DNA of 64,000 nt from Variovorax sp. V93 (GCF_041154485.1 NZ_AP028669.1:4877001-4941000); one strand, 5' to 3'; shown: positions 17,160-25,814, counted from the stretch's first letter. The notes: generated by a model from the sequence alone, not told the origin. Numbers and translations: made by a program.

Positions 17160-18122
17160 TCAGGGCACGCGATTGCGCTTCGGCGTCGGCTTGGCAGCCC
17201 TCTTCGCAAACAAGTCTTCGCACAGTCCCCGAAGCCAGCGGTTGGCTGGGTCCTGGTGGTAGCGCGCATGCCAGTGCTGCTTGACGGTGAAAGGCGGGAC
17301 CGGCACCGGGCAATCGAACACCTTGAGCTCGCCGGTGCGCGCCAGCGTCTCGCCGATGTGGCGCGGCACGGTGGCAATCAGGTCCGTCGTCGACACGATG
17401 GCGGCCAGGCCCAGGAAGCCCGGAAGTTCCAGCAGGATGCGGCGTGCCACGCGTTGCCGCAGCAAGGCCGCCTCCAGCAGCTGAACACCCGTGCCGCCGA
17501 CGATGCCGACGTGCGCCTCCGCCTTGTAGTCGCGCAGGCTGAAGCCCTTGCCGCCGATGCGCGGATGGCGCGCGTTGACCAGGCACACCCAATCCTGCGG
17601 GTAAAGCACCTGCTGATAGAAGCCTGACTCCAGCCAGGGCACCAATCCGATGGCCAGGTCCGCCTGCCCGGATTGCAGCGCCTGCGCGCTCTGCTCGTCG
17701 ATGCGTGCCGCTTCCAATCTCACCCCCGGCGCCACGGCACGCACGTGCGCCAGCAACTGGGGCAGCAGCGTGATGTGGCTGGCGTCCGTCATGCAGATGC
17801 GAAAACGCCGCGTGGCACTGGAGGGGTCGAAGGCCTGCGCAGGCGCAGCCAGACGCCGCAGCGAAGCCAGCGCTTCGCGCGCCGGCACGATCAGTTCCTC
17901 CGCACGCGGCGTGGCCTGCATGCCGGCGGCCGTGCGCACGAACAGCTCGTCCCCCAACTGCCTGCGCAGGCGCCCGAGCCAGTTGCTCACCGTCGGCTGG
18001 CTCTGGCCGAGTTGCTCGGCGGCGCGCGTCACGCTGTTCGTGCTGTAGAGCAAGTCGAAGAGCCGCAGCAGCTTGACGCTGAGCAGCGCTGTGCCGTCAT
18101 CGGTGTCGTCGTCGAGGTTCAT
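17160..18122 (-). CDS. LysR family transcriptional regulator
   Basis: 320 residues. The N-terminal winged helix-turn-helix has LLYSTNSVTRAAEQLGQSQP followed by the VSNWLGRLRRQLGDELFVRT recognition and wing region. The C-terminal two-lobed co-inducer domain runs from ~residue 105, and the tail is basic (KPTPKRNRVP). It converges with the sensor kinase gene (18-bp gap) and is divergent from the six-gene operon that starts at 18211. That arrangement is typical of a LysR activator controlling the adjacent pathway genes and itself. Confidence 0.93.
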   Translation of the reverse strand: MNLDDDTDDGTALLSVKLLRLFDLLYSTNSVTRAAEQLGQSQPTVSNWLGRLRRQLGDELFVRTAAGMQATPRAEELIVPAREALASLRRLAAPAQAFDPSSATRRFRICMTDASHITLLPQLLAHVRAVAPGVRLEAARIDEQSAQALQSGQADLAIGLVPWLESGFYQQVLYPQDWVCLVNARHPRIGGKGFSLRDYKAEAHVGIVGGTGVQLLEAALLRQRVARRILLELPGFLGLAAIVSTTDLIATVPRHIGETLARTGELKVFDCPVPVPPFTVKQHWHARYHQDPANRWLRGLCEDLFAKRAAKPTPKRNRVP

Positions 18123-18168
18123 TTCAAAACGGAATGTAGATCATTTCAACCATGTCATGGACGGAATG
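18120..18168. promoter_or_regulatory. Alternating CATTTC/GGAATG half-sites between lysR and the operon
   Basis: Four related half-sites occur in 49 bp: CATTTC (18120-18125), GGAATG (18131-18136), CATTTC (18142-18147) and GGAATG (18163-18168). The middle pair forms a dyad, GGAATG-TAGAT-CATTTC, with an ATG-N5-CAT core close to a T-N11-A LysR box. The first half-site overlaps the LysR start codon. It is a plausible LysR binding region; no footprint evidence exists. Confidence 0.5.
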
Positions 18169-18210
18169 TTGGTCGAAACCTATCGTTCACCCATTCCAAC
18201 GGAGACACGC

Positions 18211-19140
18211 ATGAAGATCTACTTTCTCGGCGCCGGTGCACTGGGGTGTGCCATTGGCGGAACGCTCGCCGCCGCAGGGTCCGACGTCACGCTGATCGAC
18301 CCTTTCGAGGCGCACGTCGACGCCATCAGGCGCGATGGCCTTCGCATGAAGGACGGCGACACGGAGCGCGTCGTCAAGGTTCGCGCAACGCTGGACAGCA
18401 GCGGCCTCGAACCCGCCGATCTGGTGATCGTGCTGGTCAAGTCCTTCCATACGCGTTCGGCCATCGAAGGCGCCAAGGGCATCGTCGGACCCGGCACGGC
18501 CGTCATGTCGCTGCAGAACGGCATGGGCCACGAAGAGATCCTGTCCGAGGTGGTGGGCCGCGAGCATGTGCTGGCCGGCAAGACCTATGTCGGCGGCGTG
18601 CTGCTCGGCCCCGGCCACATCATTGCCGGCACGCGAGGCAAGCGCACGGTGATCGGCGAGCTCGACGGCGCCATCAGCGAACGCGCCAACGCGATCGCCG
18701 CCGAGTTCGAGCGCGCCGATCTGCCCTGCGAGGTCAGCGGCAACATCATGGGCGTGATGTGGGACAAGCTCCTCATCAACGTATCCACGGGCGCGTTGAG
18801 CGCCATCACGGGGCAGGTCTACGGCAGCCTTTACGCGGTGCCGGAGATCGAAGCCACGGCCATCGCGGCCGTCGCCGAGGCCATGGCGGTGGCCAAGGCC
18901 GGCGGCGTGAGCCTGTCGATCAAGGAGCCGCGCGACGCCTGGCTGATGGCCGCCGAAGGCCTGCCGTACGAATTCAAGACCTCGATGCTGCAGAGCCTGG
19001 AGAAAGGGTCGATCACCGAGATCGACTTCATCAACGGCTCGGTGGTGCGCAATGGCCAGAAGCACAACGTGCCGACGCCGGTCAACCAGACGCTGGTCGC
19101 CGCGATCAAGGGCATCGAGCGCCGCATGGAGGCGAAATAG
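18211..19140 (+). CDS. Ketopantoate reductase family protein (PanE/ApbA-like)
   Basis: 309 residues from ATG 18211, which has GGAGA six bases upstream. The N-terminal Rossmann motif GAGALGCAIGG binds NADP(H). The middle has SLQNGMGHEE, and the C-terminal all-helical domain contains the catalytic-lysine-like WDKLLINVSTGALSAITG. These are hallmarks of 2-dehydropantoate 2-reductases. The context is catabolic rather than pantothenate synthesis (first gene before VOC, MaoC, CaiB, AroE and AroQ types), so it may reduce another 2-keto acid. The next ATG starts directly after its TAG. Confidence 0.88.
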   Translation: MKIYFLGAGALGCAIGGTLAAAGSDVTLIDPFEAHVDAIRRDGLRMKDGDTERVVKVRATLDSSGLEPADLVIVLVKSFHTRSAIEGAKGIVGPGTAVMSLQNGMGHEEILSEVVGREHVLAGKTYVGGVLLGPGHIIAGTRGKRTVIGELDGAISERANAIAAEFERADLPCEVSGNIMGVMWDKLLINVSTGALSAITGQVYGSLYAVPEIEATAIAAVAEAMAVAKAGGVSLSIKEPRDAWLMAAEGLPYEFKTSMLQSLEKGSITEIDFINGSVVRNGQKHNVPTPVNQTLVAAIKGIERRMEAK

Positions 19141-19527
19141 ATGAGCGCCGCACCCAAAGCCTATGTCGAGCATGTCGCGATCTGGGTGAAGGACATCCAC
19201 TGGCACATCAAGTTCTTCCACGACGTGTGCGGCATGACCATGCGCGAAGTGCAGGGCACGGCGGAGGACCCCATCCAGTACTGGACGCTGGGCGGCATGC
19301 AGTTCATGGCCAAGCCTGACTTTGCAGGCCCCGAGGGCCGCCTCGGCCACCTTGGCGTGATGTGCGAAGACCTCGAAGCCGCGCTCGCCGCGGCGCGCGC
19401 CTTCGGCGTCACCGAAATGCCGCAGGGCCGCAACTGGCTGCGCCTGCCTGACGGCCTCGCCGTCGAATTCATCCAGGCCAGCGCCGGTGCGGTCGCCCAG
19501 GCCCTGGCCGTCAATCCCCGCGCCTGA
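19141..19527 (+). CDS. VOC (glyoxalase/dioxygenase superfamily) protein
   Basis: 128 residues, one beta-alpha-beta-beta-beta pair, the usual length for a single-module VOC protein. It opens with VEHVAIWVKDIHWHIKFFHD (a metal-ligand-type His at residue 11) and later has LGHLGVMCEDLEAAL and LPDGLAVEFIQ. VOC proteins include isomerases, epimerases, lyases and dioxygenases, so the reaction is not defined. It directly abuts the reductase stop, which indicates translation coupling inside the operon. Confidence 0.85.
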   Translation: MSAAPKAYVEHVAIWVKDIHWHIKFFHDVCGMTMREVQGTAEDPIQYWTLGGMQFMAKPDFAGPEGRLGHLGVMCEDLEAALAAARAFGVTEMPQGRNWLRLPDGLAVEFIQASAGAVAQALAVNPRA

Positions 19528-19552
19528 ACAACCCATTCCACAGAGACACACC

Positions 19553-20008
19553 ATGACCACCATCGAAGACAAGTACTGGGACGACGCCGTCGTCGGCGAG
19601 GAGTGCATCAGCCCGCCTTACGAAGTGACCGAAGCCCGTGTGATGGCCTACGCGGACCTCACCGGCGACCACACGCCCGTGCACACCGACGAGGCCTATG
19701 CGCGCACCACGCCCTTCGGCACGCGCGTCGCGCACGGCCTGTTCGGCCTGTCGGTCGCCGACGGCCTCAAGACGAAGAGCGACATGCGCTTCATGCCCGG
19801 CATGTCGCTCGGCTGGGAATGGAGCTTCGTCGGGCCGATCAAGCTGGGCGATACGGTGCGCGTGAAGTTCCACGTCGGCGCCAAGCGCGAATCGAAGAGC
19901 CGTCCGGGCTGGGGCATCCTGGTGCTGCCATCGGAGCTGATCAACCAGCGCGACGAAGTGGTGCAGAAGGGCGAGCACCGCGTGATGGTGCCGCGGAGGC
20001 CGTCATGA
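19553..20008 (+). CDS. MaoC family dehydratase (hot-dog fold enoyl-CoA hydratase-like)
   Basis: 151 residues from ATG 19553. The hydratase-2 motif is visible in LTGDHTPVHTDEAYARTTPF, with the catalytic Asp and His, followed by RVAHGLFGLSVADGL. MaoC enzymes hydrate or dehydrate acyl-CoA thioesters, which agrees with the CoA-transferase gene that overlaps its last four bases (ATGA). Substrate inferred to be a CoA ester made by that neighbour. Confidence 0.93.
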   Translation: MTTIEDKYWDDAVVGEECISPPYEVTEARVMAYADLTGDHTPVHTDEAYARTTPFGTRVAHGLFGLSVADGLKTKSDMRFMPGMSLGWEWSFVGPIKLGDTVRVKFHVGAKRESKSRPGWGILVLPSELINQRDEVVQKGEHRVMVPRRPS

Positions 20009-21228
20009 GCGCGCAGCAAGCCCTGCCGCTGGCCGGCATCCGCGTGGTCGACTACAGCCACTTCCTGGCCGGCCCGTACGTCGGCCGCTGCCTGGGGGCA
20101 CTGGGGGCCGAAGTCATCAAGGTCGAGCGGCCCGGCACCGGCGACGCCGGCCGCCAGCACGCCTGGTTCGTTGGCGACCACAGCGGCTACTTCCTGCAGC
20201 AGAACATGGGCAAGAAAGGGCTCTGCGTCAACACCAAGGACCCGCGCGGCAACGAGCTGATGCAGAAGCTGGTGGACAGCGCCGACGTGTTCGTCGAGAA
20301 CTACCGCCCCGGCGCGCTGAAGAAGCTGGGCCTGGGCTACGAGGAACTGGCAACGCGCAATCCCGGCCTGGTGTATTGCTCGATCTCGGCCTACGGCCAC
20401 ACCGGTCCCGATGCGCACCGCGCCGGCTTCGGCCTGATCGCCGAGGCCAAGAGCGGCATCATGCAGATGGTCGGCAATCCCGGCGAGGCGCCGCCGCTGC
20501 TGCGCATCTCGCTCGGCGACATGTACACCGGCATCCACGCGGTGGCCGCGATCAATGCCGCGCTGCTCGGCCGCGTGAAGTCGGGCCGCGGCCAGCACAT
20601 CGACATGGCGCTGTACGACACGCTGGTGTCGATGCACGAGTACGCGGTGCAGTGCTACACCCTTTCGGGCGGCAAGGAAGTGCCGGTGCAGACCGGCCAC
20701 GACATGCCCAACTCCACGCTCTACGGCGTGTTCCGTGCGCAGGACGGCGACCTCGTGATTGCGGCGCAGGTCGACGACGCCTGGAAGCGCTTTGCCGCGC
20801 TGGTGGCGCAGACCGGCGGGCCGGCCGGCTTCGGCGACGCCACGCGTTATCACACCTCGGCCGGGCGCAACGCGAACCGGCTGGAGATCCTGCCGGTCGT
20901 CCGGGCCTGGGTGGAAGCTCGCCCCGTGGCCGAGGTGCTGAAGATGCTCGACGCCATCGACGTGCCCTGCGCCAAGGTCCAGCGCATCGACGAAGTGCTG
21001 GCCGACCCGCAGATCCAGGCGCGCGGCATGGTGGTCGAACAGGACCATCCGGCGCTGGGAAAGATCCGCCTGCCCAACCTGCCCTTCCGCTTCTCGGACT
21101 GCGACACCACGCAGACGCAGGTGGCGCCCGACCTGGGCGAGCACAACGCCGAGGTCGCCGCCAGCCTGGGCTTCAGCGACGCGCAGATCGCCACCATGCA
21201 GGCCGATGGCGTGCTCTACAGCAAGTAA
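20005..21228 (+). CDS. CaiB/BaiF family (class III) CoA-transferase
   Basis: 407 residues. It opens with LAGIRVVDYSHFLAGPYVGR and LGAEVIKVERP, typical of family III CoA transferases. The catalytic aspartate that forms the acyl anhydride is in LLRISLGDMYTGIHAVAAI, and the C-terminal GKIRLPNLPFRFSD block is also conserved. The enzyme moves CoA from one acyl-CoA to an incoming carboxylate. It starts within the MaoC stop (ATGA overlap), and the AroE-like gene follows 14 bp later, so it should activate the operon's substrate. Confidence 0.95.
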   Translation: MSAQQALPLAGIRVVDYSHFLAGPYVGRCLGALGAEVIKVERPGTGDAGRQHAWFVGDHSGYFLQQNMGKKGLCVNTKDPRGNELMQKLVDSADVFVENYRPGALKKLGLGYEELATRNPGLVYCSISAYGHTGPDAHRAGFGLIAEAKSGIMQMVGNPGEAPPLLRISLGDMYTGIHAVAAINAALLGRVKSGRGQHIDMALYDTLVSMHEYAVQCYTLSGGKEVPVQTGHDMPNSTLYGVFRAQDGDLVIAAQVDDAWKRFAALVAQTGGPAGFGDATRYHTSAGRNANRLEILPVVRAWVEARPVAEVLKMLDAIDVPCAKVQRIDEVLADPQIQARGMVVEQDHPALGKIRLPNLPFRFSDCDTTQTQVAPDLGEHNAEVAASLGFSDAQIATMQADGVLYSK

Positions 21229-21242
21229 AGGAGACGAACCTC

Positions 21243-22064
21243 ATGACCGACCGCTACGCCGTCATCGGCAATCCCATCGGGCACACCAAGTCGCCCATGA
21301 TCCACGGCAGCTTCGCGCAGGCGACCAACCAGGACATCGACTACAGCGCCATCGAAGGCCCGCTCGACGGATTTTCCGGTGCCGTGCTTGCGTTTCGAGA
21401 TGCCGGCGGCCGCGGCATGAACATCACCGCGCCGTTCAAGCTGCAGGCCTTCGAGCTCGCGACCGACAAGCTCGAGCGGGCCGAGCTGGCCGGTGCCACC
21501 AACGCGCTGAAGTTCGAGGGCGACCGCATCCATGCGGACAACTTCGACGGGGTCGGCCTGGTCAACGACATCACGCGCAACCTCGGCGTTGCGATGAAGG
21601 GCGCGCGCGTGCTGTTGCTTGGCGCCGGGGGCGCCGCGCGCGGTGCGCTGCTGCCGTTCCTGGCACAGCAGCCGGCCGAACTCGTCGTGGCCAACCGCAC
21701 GCTGGCGACCGCCAAGACGCTGGCCGACAGCTTCGCATCGCATGGCCGCGTGATGGTGTCGGGCTACGAGGACCTTGCCCGGCAGCGCTTCGACATCGTC
21801 GTCAACGCGACCTCCGCGAGCTTGAAGGCAGAGCTGCCGCCGGTGCCCGCCGAAGTGCTGGAAGGCGCGAAGCTGGCCTACGAACTCGTCTACGGCAAAG
21901 GCCTCACGCCGTTCCTGCGCCTGGCCCGGAACGCAGGCGTGCCGCAGCTGGCCGACGGCGTCGGCATGCTGGTCGAGCAGGCGGCCGAGGCCTTCGCGTG
22001 GTGGCGCGGCGTACGTCCCGACACGCGCGCCCTCATCGAGCGCATGACCATCCCGCTGGTCTGA
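21243..22064 (+). CDS. Shikimate/quinate dehydrogenase family protein (divergent AroE)
   Basis: 273 residues, normal AroE length. The substrate domain shows GNPIGHTKSPMIH, where the first Ser of the usual SxS pair is Thr15. MNITAPFK carries the catalytic-type Lys66, and ATNAL...ADNFDG carries Asn87 and Asp102, with Phe where AroE has Thr in NTDG. The NADP domain has GAGGAARGALLPF and ANRTLATAK. Catalytic residues are kept but two substrate-contact positions differ. With the linked dehydroquinase, this suggests a catabolic or specialised role rather than housekeeping aromatic synthesis. Confidence 0.88.
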   Translation: MTDRYAVIGNPIGHTKSPMIHGSFAQATNQDIDYSAIEGPLDGFSGAVLAFRDAGGRGMNITAPFKLQAFELATDKLERAELAGATNALKFEGDRIHADNFDGVGLVNDITRNLGVAMKGARVLLLGAGGAARGALLPFLAQQPAELVVANRTLATAKTLADSFASHGRVMVSGYEDLARQRFDIVVNATSASLKAELPPVPAEVLEGAKLAYELVYGKGLTPFLRLARNAGVPQLADGVGMLVEQAAEAFAWWRGVRPDTRALIERMTIPLV

Positions 22065-22079
22065 AGAAGAGGAGACACC

Positions 22080-22517
22080 ATGAAGGTCCTCATGCTGCAC
22101 GGCATCAACCACAACATGTTCGGCAAGCGCGATCCGGTGCAGTACGGCACCGTCACGCTGGCCGAGATCGATGCGCAACTCCAGGCGCTCGGCCGCGAAC
22201 TCGGCGCCGAGGTCGAGAGCTTCCAGACCAACAGCGAGGCCGCGATGTGCGAGCGCATCCACCAAGGCTTCACCGACGGCGTGGATGCCGTGCTGATCAA
22301 CGCAGGCGCGTGGACGCACTACAGCTACGGCATCCGCGATGCCTTGGCGATCCTGACGGTGCCAGTGATCGAACTGCACATGTCGAACATCCATGCACGC
22401 GAAACCTTCCGCCACCACTCGGTGTTTGCGGAAATTGTCAGGGGCCAGATCTGCGGGTTTGGCATCGACAGCTATTTGCTCGCGCTGCGCGCCGCCGTGT
22501 CGGCTGCGCGCCGGTAA
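22080..22517 (+). CDS. Type II 3-dehydroquinate dehydratase family protein (AroQ-like)
   Basis: 145 residues, normal for type II dehydroquinases. The catalytic set appears complete: Arg17 and Tyr22 in GKRDPVQYG, Asn74 and His80 in INAGAWTH, Glu98 and His100 in IELHMSN, Arg107 in HARE, and Arg111 in FRHHS. The N-terminal loop, usually LNGPNLNLLG, is LHGINHNMFG here, which changes a substrate-contact asparagine. It is last in the operon, 15 bp after the AroE-like gene, and converges with a Bug receptor gene. Confidence 0.9.
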   Translation: MKVLMLHGINHNMFGKRDPVQYGTVTLAEIDAQLQALGRELGAEVESFQTNSEAAMCERIHQGFTDGVDAVLINAGAWTHYSYGIRDALAILTVPVIELHMSNIHARETFRHHSVFAEIVRGQICGFGIDSYLLALRAAVSAARR

Positions 22518-22525
22518 TCTTGCGC

Positions 22526-23542
22526 TCACTCAGCGCGAATGTCGTTCGCCTTCACGATGTCGCCCCACAGCTTGAAGTAGTGGCGCGTCATCTGCGCCAG
22601 CTGCTCCGGCGTGCCGCCGCCGGGTTCATCGCCGCGCTCGATGATGCCCTTCTGGATGCCCGCGTCCTTCAGCGCGGTGTTCATCGCGCCGTTGGTCTTC
22701 TTCACGATGTCGGCGTTGAGGCCGGGCGGGCCGTACAGGCCGATGAAGGAGATCACCTCGAAATCCTTGAGCCCGCTCTCCGTGGCCGTGGGCACGTCGG
22801 GGAAGGCCGGCACGCGCTTGGCACCGGTCACCATCAGCGGCCGCAGTTGGCCCGACTTGATGAACGGCGCAATCACCGAGGCGGCATCGAGCATCGCGAC
22901 CACGCGGCCGGCGATCAGGTCGGTCATGGCCGGGCCGCTGCCCTTGTAGGGCACGTGGTTCATCCGGGGCTTGCCGATGCGCTCGCGGAACAGTTCCATC
23001 GTCGCGTGCGTCAGGCTGCCGGGGCCGGCCGATGCGTAGTCGATGCCGTTCTTTTCCTTGTCCTGCACCTTGACCCACTCGACGAACTCCTTGAGGTTCT
23101 TCGCCGGCACGCTGTTGGGCACGGCCAGGACGAGCGAGGACTGCAGCAGCAGGCCGATGGGCGTGAGCTTGAGCGGGTCCGCCATCGCCGTGTTGCGGTA
23201 GGTGTGCGGGTTGAGCGTGATGTTGCCGTTGCCCACCAGCAGGCGGTAGCCGTCGGGCGCCGCCTTCATCACATTGTCGGTGCCGATGTTGCCGCCGGCG
23301 CCGGCCTTGTTGTCGATCACCACGCCCTGGCCCAGCACCGCCTGCATGCCGGCCGTGACCATGCGGCCGGCGAAGTCGGTCTGGCCGCCGGGCGGGTAGC
23401 CCACCACCAGCGTGACCGGCTTGCTGGGCCACGCGCCCTGCGCGAAGCTCAGCGGGCTGGCAATGGCCGCGGCGGCCGCCAAGCCGTGCTGCAGGACGGT
23501 GCGGCGCGTGGCGCGCGCGTTGGCATTGGATGTGTGACGCAT
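22526..23542 (-). CDS. Bug/TctC family periplasmic solute receptor
   Basis: 338 residues from the ATG at 23542. A twin-arginine-like signal (ARATRRTVLQHGLAAAAA) ends near SFAQG. Family blocks WPSKPVTLVVGYPPGGQTDF, VIDNKAGAGGN, PDGYR and MNHVPYKGSGPAM are all present. It lies 38 bp after the HAD phosphatase stop on the same strand and is probably the last gene of the iolCB-led block. It converges with the AroQ-like gene, so either operon could supply its ligand's pathway. Confidence 0.92.
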   Translation of the reverse strand: MRHTSNANARATRRTVLQHGLAAAAAIASPLSFAQGAWPSKPVTLVVGYPPGGQTDFAGRMVTAGMQAVLGQGVVIDNKAGAGGNIGTDNVMKAAPDGYRLLVGNGNITLNPHTYRNTAMADPLKLTPIGLLLQSSLVLAVPNSVPAKNLKEFVEWVKVQDKEKNGIDYASAGPGSLTHATMELFRERIGKPRMNHVPYKGSGPAMTDLIAGRVVAMLDAASVIAPFIKSGQLRPLMVTGAKRVPAFPDVPTATESGLKDFEVISFIGLYGPPGLNADIVKKTNGAMNTALKDAGIQKGIIERGDEPGGGTPEQLAQMTRHYFKLWGDIVKANDIRAE

Positions 23543-23580
23543 GGGTTGTCTCCTCGTCGGGTGGGTGGGATTCTGGTTGC

Positions 23581-24222
23581 TCAGTGTCGCACCGCCAGAT
23601 GGGCCGACAGGTCCGCCAGGCTGGCGATGCGCTGCACGGCGGGCGGCAGGTCGGGCGGCTGCTCGCCGAGCGCGAACACGCGCATGCCGGCGGCCAGGCC
23701 AGCGGCGATGCCGGAGGCGCTGTCTTCCACCACGGCGCAATCGGCCGGCGCGAAACCCATCTGCTGCGCGGCATGCACGAACAGATCCGGGTCCGGCTTC
23801 CAGGCACCGATCTCGTAGGCGCTGTAGACCGCGCCCTCGAACCACGGCAGCAGGCCCGTGAGGCCCAGCACCAGCTCGATCTTGTGGCGCGGGCCGTTGG
23901 AGGCCACGCAGAACGGCAGCTTCAGGCCGCGCACCAGTTCCATCGCTCCGGCAATGGGCTGCAGGTGCGCATGGAACAGGTCAGCCATGCGCGCGCGCAC
24001 GCAGGTCTCGAAGTCGGCAGGCAGCGGCGCGCTGCAGCGCTCGGCCACGAGAGCCATCTGGCGCGACATCGGTGCGCCGCGGTGCGCGTCGAGCACGGCG
24101 CGTGCCGTCGGCGGCAAGCCATGCAGCGCGCCCTCGGCCAGCATGGCCTCGACCAGCCAGGGCTCGCTATCGACCAGCGTGCCGTCGCAATCGAAGATCA
24201 GCGCGCGGATCGAAGAATTCAT
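23581..24222 (-). CDS. HAD superfamily phosphatase (beta-phosphoglucomutase-like)
   Basis: 213 residues. Motif I is FDCDGTLVDSE with the nucleophile and acid aspartates. A helical cap follows (residues ~15-85). Motif II is ASNGPRHK, motif III lysine is in WKPDPDLF, and motif IV is VEDSASGIAAG. This layout belongs to subfamily IA enzymes that act on small phosphosugars. Its start overlaps the SDR stop by four bases (ATGA), so it is part of the same transcript; a sugar-phosphate substrate fits the neighbouring kinase. Confidence 0.92.
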   Translation of the reverse strand: MNSSIRALIFDCDGTLVDSEPWLVEAMLAEGALHGLPPTARAVLDAHRGAPMSRQMALVAERCSAPLPADFETCVRARMADLFHAHLQPIAGAMELVRGLKLPFCVASNGPRHKIELVLGLTGLLPWFEGAVYSAYEIGAWKPDPDLFVHAAQQMGFAPADCAVVEDSASGIAAGLAAGMRVFALGEQPPDLPPAVQRIASLADLSAHLAVRH

Positions 24223-25028
24223 TGTTGTGGATTCTGCTTCAGGTCGTAGAGGATGGCAGCACTCGTGAGACCGCCATCGACCACCAGGTCATGCCCGTTC
24301 ACGAAGCGCGCGTCGTCGCTCGCCAGGAACGCGATGGCATCGGCCACCTCGTCGGCCTGGCCGTAGCGGGCCATGGGCGTGGCCTGCACGATGGCCTGGC
24401 GGATCGCCGGGCCGTGCAGCACGGCGGTCTGCGCGGTCTCGATCGGGCCGGGCGAGACCGAGTTGACCGTGATGCCATAGGGCGCCAGGTCGATCGCGCA
24501 AGACTTGGCCAGCGCCAGCACGCCGCCCTTGGACGCGCAATAGGCCACGCGTCCCGACCAGACCTGCTGCCCCGAGATCGAGGCAATCATGACGATGCGG
24601 CCCTGGCGCCGCTCGACCATGCGGCGCGCCACGGCCTGGGTACACAGGTAGGTGCCGGTCAGGTTGATGGCCAGCACGCGGTTCCAGGCCTGGGGCGGGT
24701 TGTCCAGCACCGTGCCCTGGAAGCTCACGCCGGCGCTGTTGACCAGCACGTCGATCGCGCCATGCGCCTGCCAGGCCGCGGCCACGGCCGCCTCGACCTG
24801 GGCGGCGTCGGTCACGTCCAGCTCGTGGTGGGTGACGCGGCCCGGCGGCTGCGCCAGTTCGTCGGCGACGCGGCGCAACTGCTCGGCGTTGACGTCGGCC
24901 AGCGCCACGTTGGCGCCCTCGCACAGCAGGCGGCGCGCGCTGGCAAGCCCGAGCCCGCTGGCGCCGCCGGTGATGAATGCGGTCTTGCCGCTGAACCGGC
25001 CCGCAGGGCCGGGAAGGGAATCGCTCAT
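24219..25028 (-). CDS. SDR family NAD(P)-dependent oxidoreductase
   Basis: 269 residues from ATG 25028. Classical SDR motifs: TGGASGLGLASARR for the cofactor, NSAGVS, the catalytic Ser in IASISG, the Tyr and Lys in YCASKGG, and SPGPIETAQT. The enzyme should oxidise or reduce a hydroxyl/keto substrate in the cytoplasm. It sits 23 bp after a second SDR gene and overlaps the HAD phosphatase gene. Two successive SDRs in one operon suggest two oxidation steps on a polyol or sugar acid. Confidence 0.93.
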   Translation of the reverse strand: MSDSLPGPAGRFSGKTAFITGGASGLGLASARRLLCEGANVALADVNAEQLRRVADELAQPPGRVTHHELDVTDAAQVEAAVAAAWQAHGAIDVLVNSAGVSFQGTVLDNPPQAWNRVLAINLTGTYLCTQAVARRMVERRQGRIVMIASISGQQVWSGRVAYCASKGGVLALAKSCAIDLAPYGITVNSVSPGPIETAQTAVLHGPAIRQAIVQATPMARYGQADEVADAIAFLASDDARFVNGHDLVVDGGLTSAAILYDLKQNPQQ

Positions 25029-25051
25029 GTTTCGCTCCAGTGCACAGGGTT

Positions 25052-25810
25052 TCAGTCCATCAGCAGGCCGCCGTTCATGTCCAGGATCTCGCCCGTGATG
25101 AAACCCGACAGCGGCGACGCCAAGAAGCGCACGGCATGCGCGAACTCCTCGGGCTCGCACCAGCGGCCCACGGGTATCTGGCGCAGCAGCTCGGCCTGCT
25201 GCTGCGCGGACAGCTGCTGCGTCACCATCGGCGTGCGCACATAGGCGGGTGCGATCGCGTTGCATGTCACGCCGTGGCCGGCCAGTTCGCGCGCCAGCGA
25301 GAAGGTCAGCGCCCCCATGGCGCCCTTGGAAACCGAATAGGCCGTGCCGGCCGTCAGCCCGCCGGTCTTGGCGGCCAGCGAGCCGGTGTTGACGATGCGC
25401 CCCCAGCGCCGCGCCTTCATGGCGGGCACCACGGCCTGGCTCCAGAAGAACGCACCGTCGAGGTTGACGGCCAGCACCTGGCGCCATTCCTCGACCGCCG
25501 TGGCCTCGATCTTCTGGTTGGTCAGCACGCCGGCGTTGTTGACGAGGATGTCGACCTCGCCCAAGCGCTCGCGCACGGCCGCATGCGTGGCCGCGACCGC
25601 GGCCGGGTCGGCGATGTCGCACACGAAGCCCGCCGCGCGCGCGCCGAGTGCGGCCTCCAGTTCGCGTAGCGGCGTCTCGGCCCGGTCGATCATGGCGACC
25701 CGGCAGCCGTCGTCGAGCAGGGCCTGCACGGTCGCGCGGCCCATGGTGCCGGCCGCGCCGGTGACCAGCGCGACCTTGTCCTGCAGCGAGAGAGAAGATG
25801 TCGATTGCAT
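25052..25810 (-). CDS. SDR family NAD(P)-dependent oxidoreductase
   Basis: 252 residues. Cofactor motif TGAAGTMGRATV, Asp in CDIADP, NNAGV, catalytic Ser in NTGSLA, Tyr and Lys in YSVSKGA, and APAYVRTPM. This is a classical SDR close to 3-oxoacyl-reductase/glucose-dehydrogenase types. It lies 4 bp after the stop of a Bug receptor gene and precedes the second SDR. Its substrate is not deducible; a polyol- or sugar-derived compound is inferred from iolB and iolC upstream. Confidence 0.92.
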   Translation of the reverse strand: MQSTSSLSLQDKVALVTGAAGTMGRATVQALLDDGCRVAMIDRAETPLRELEAALGARAAGFVCDIADPAAVAATHAAVRERLGEVDILVNNAGVLTNQKIEATAVEEWRQVLAVNLDGAFFWSQAVVPAMKARRWGRIVNTGSLAAKTGGLTAGTAYSVSKGAMGALTFSLARELAGHGVTCNAIAPAYVRTPMVTQQLSAQQQAELLRQIPVGRWCEPEEFAHAVRFLASPLSGFITGEILDMNGGLLMD

Positions 25811-25814
25811 GAAG

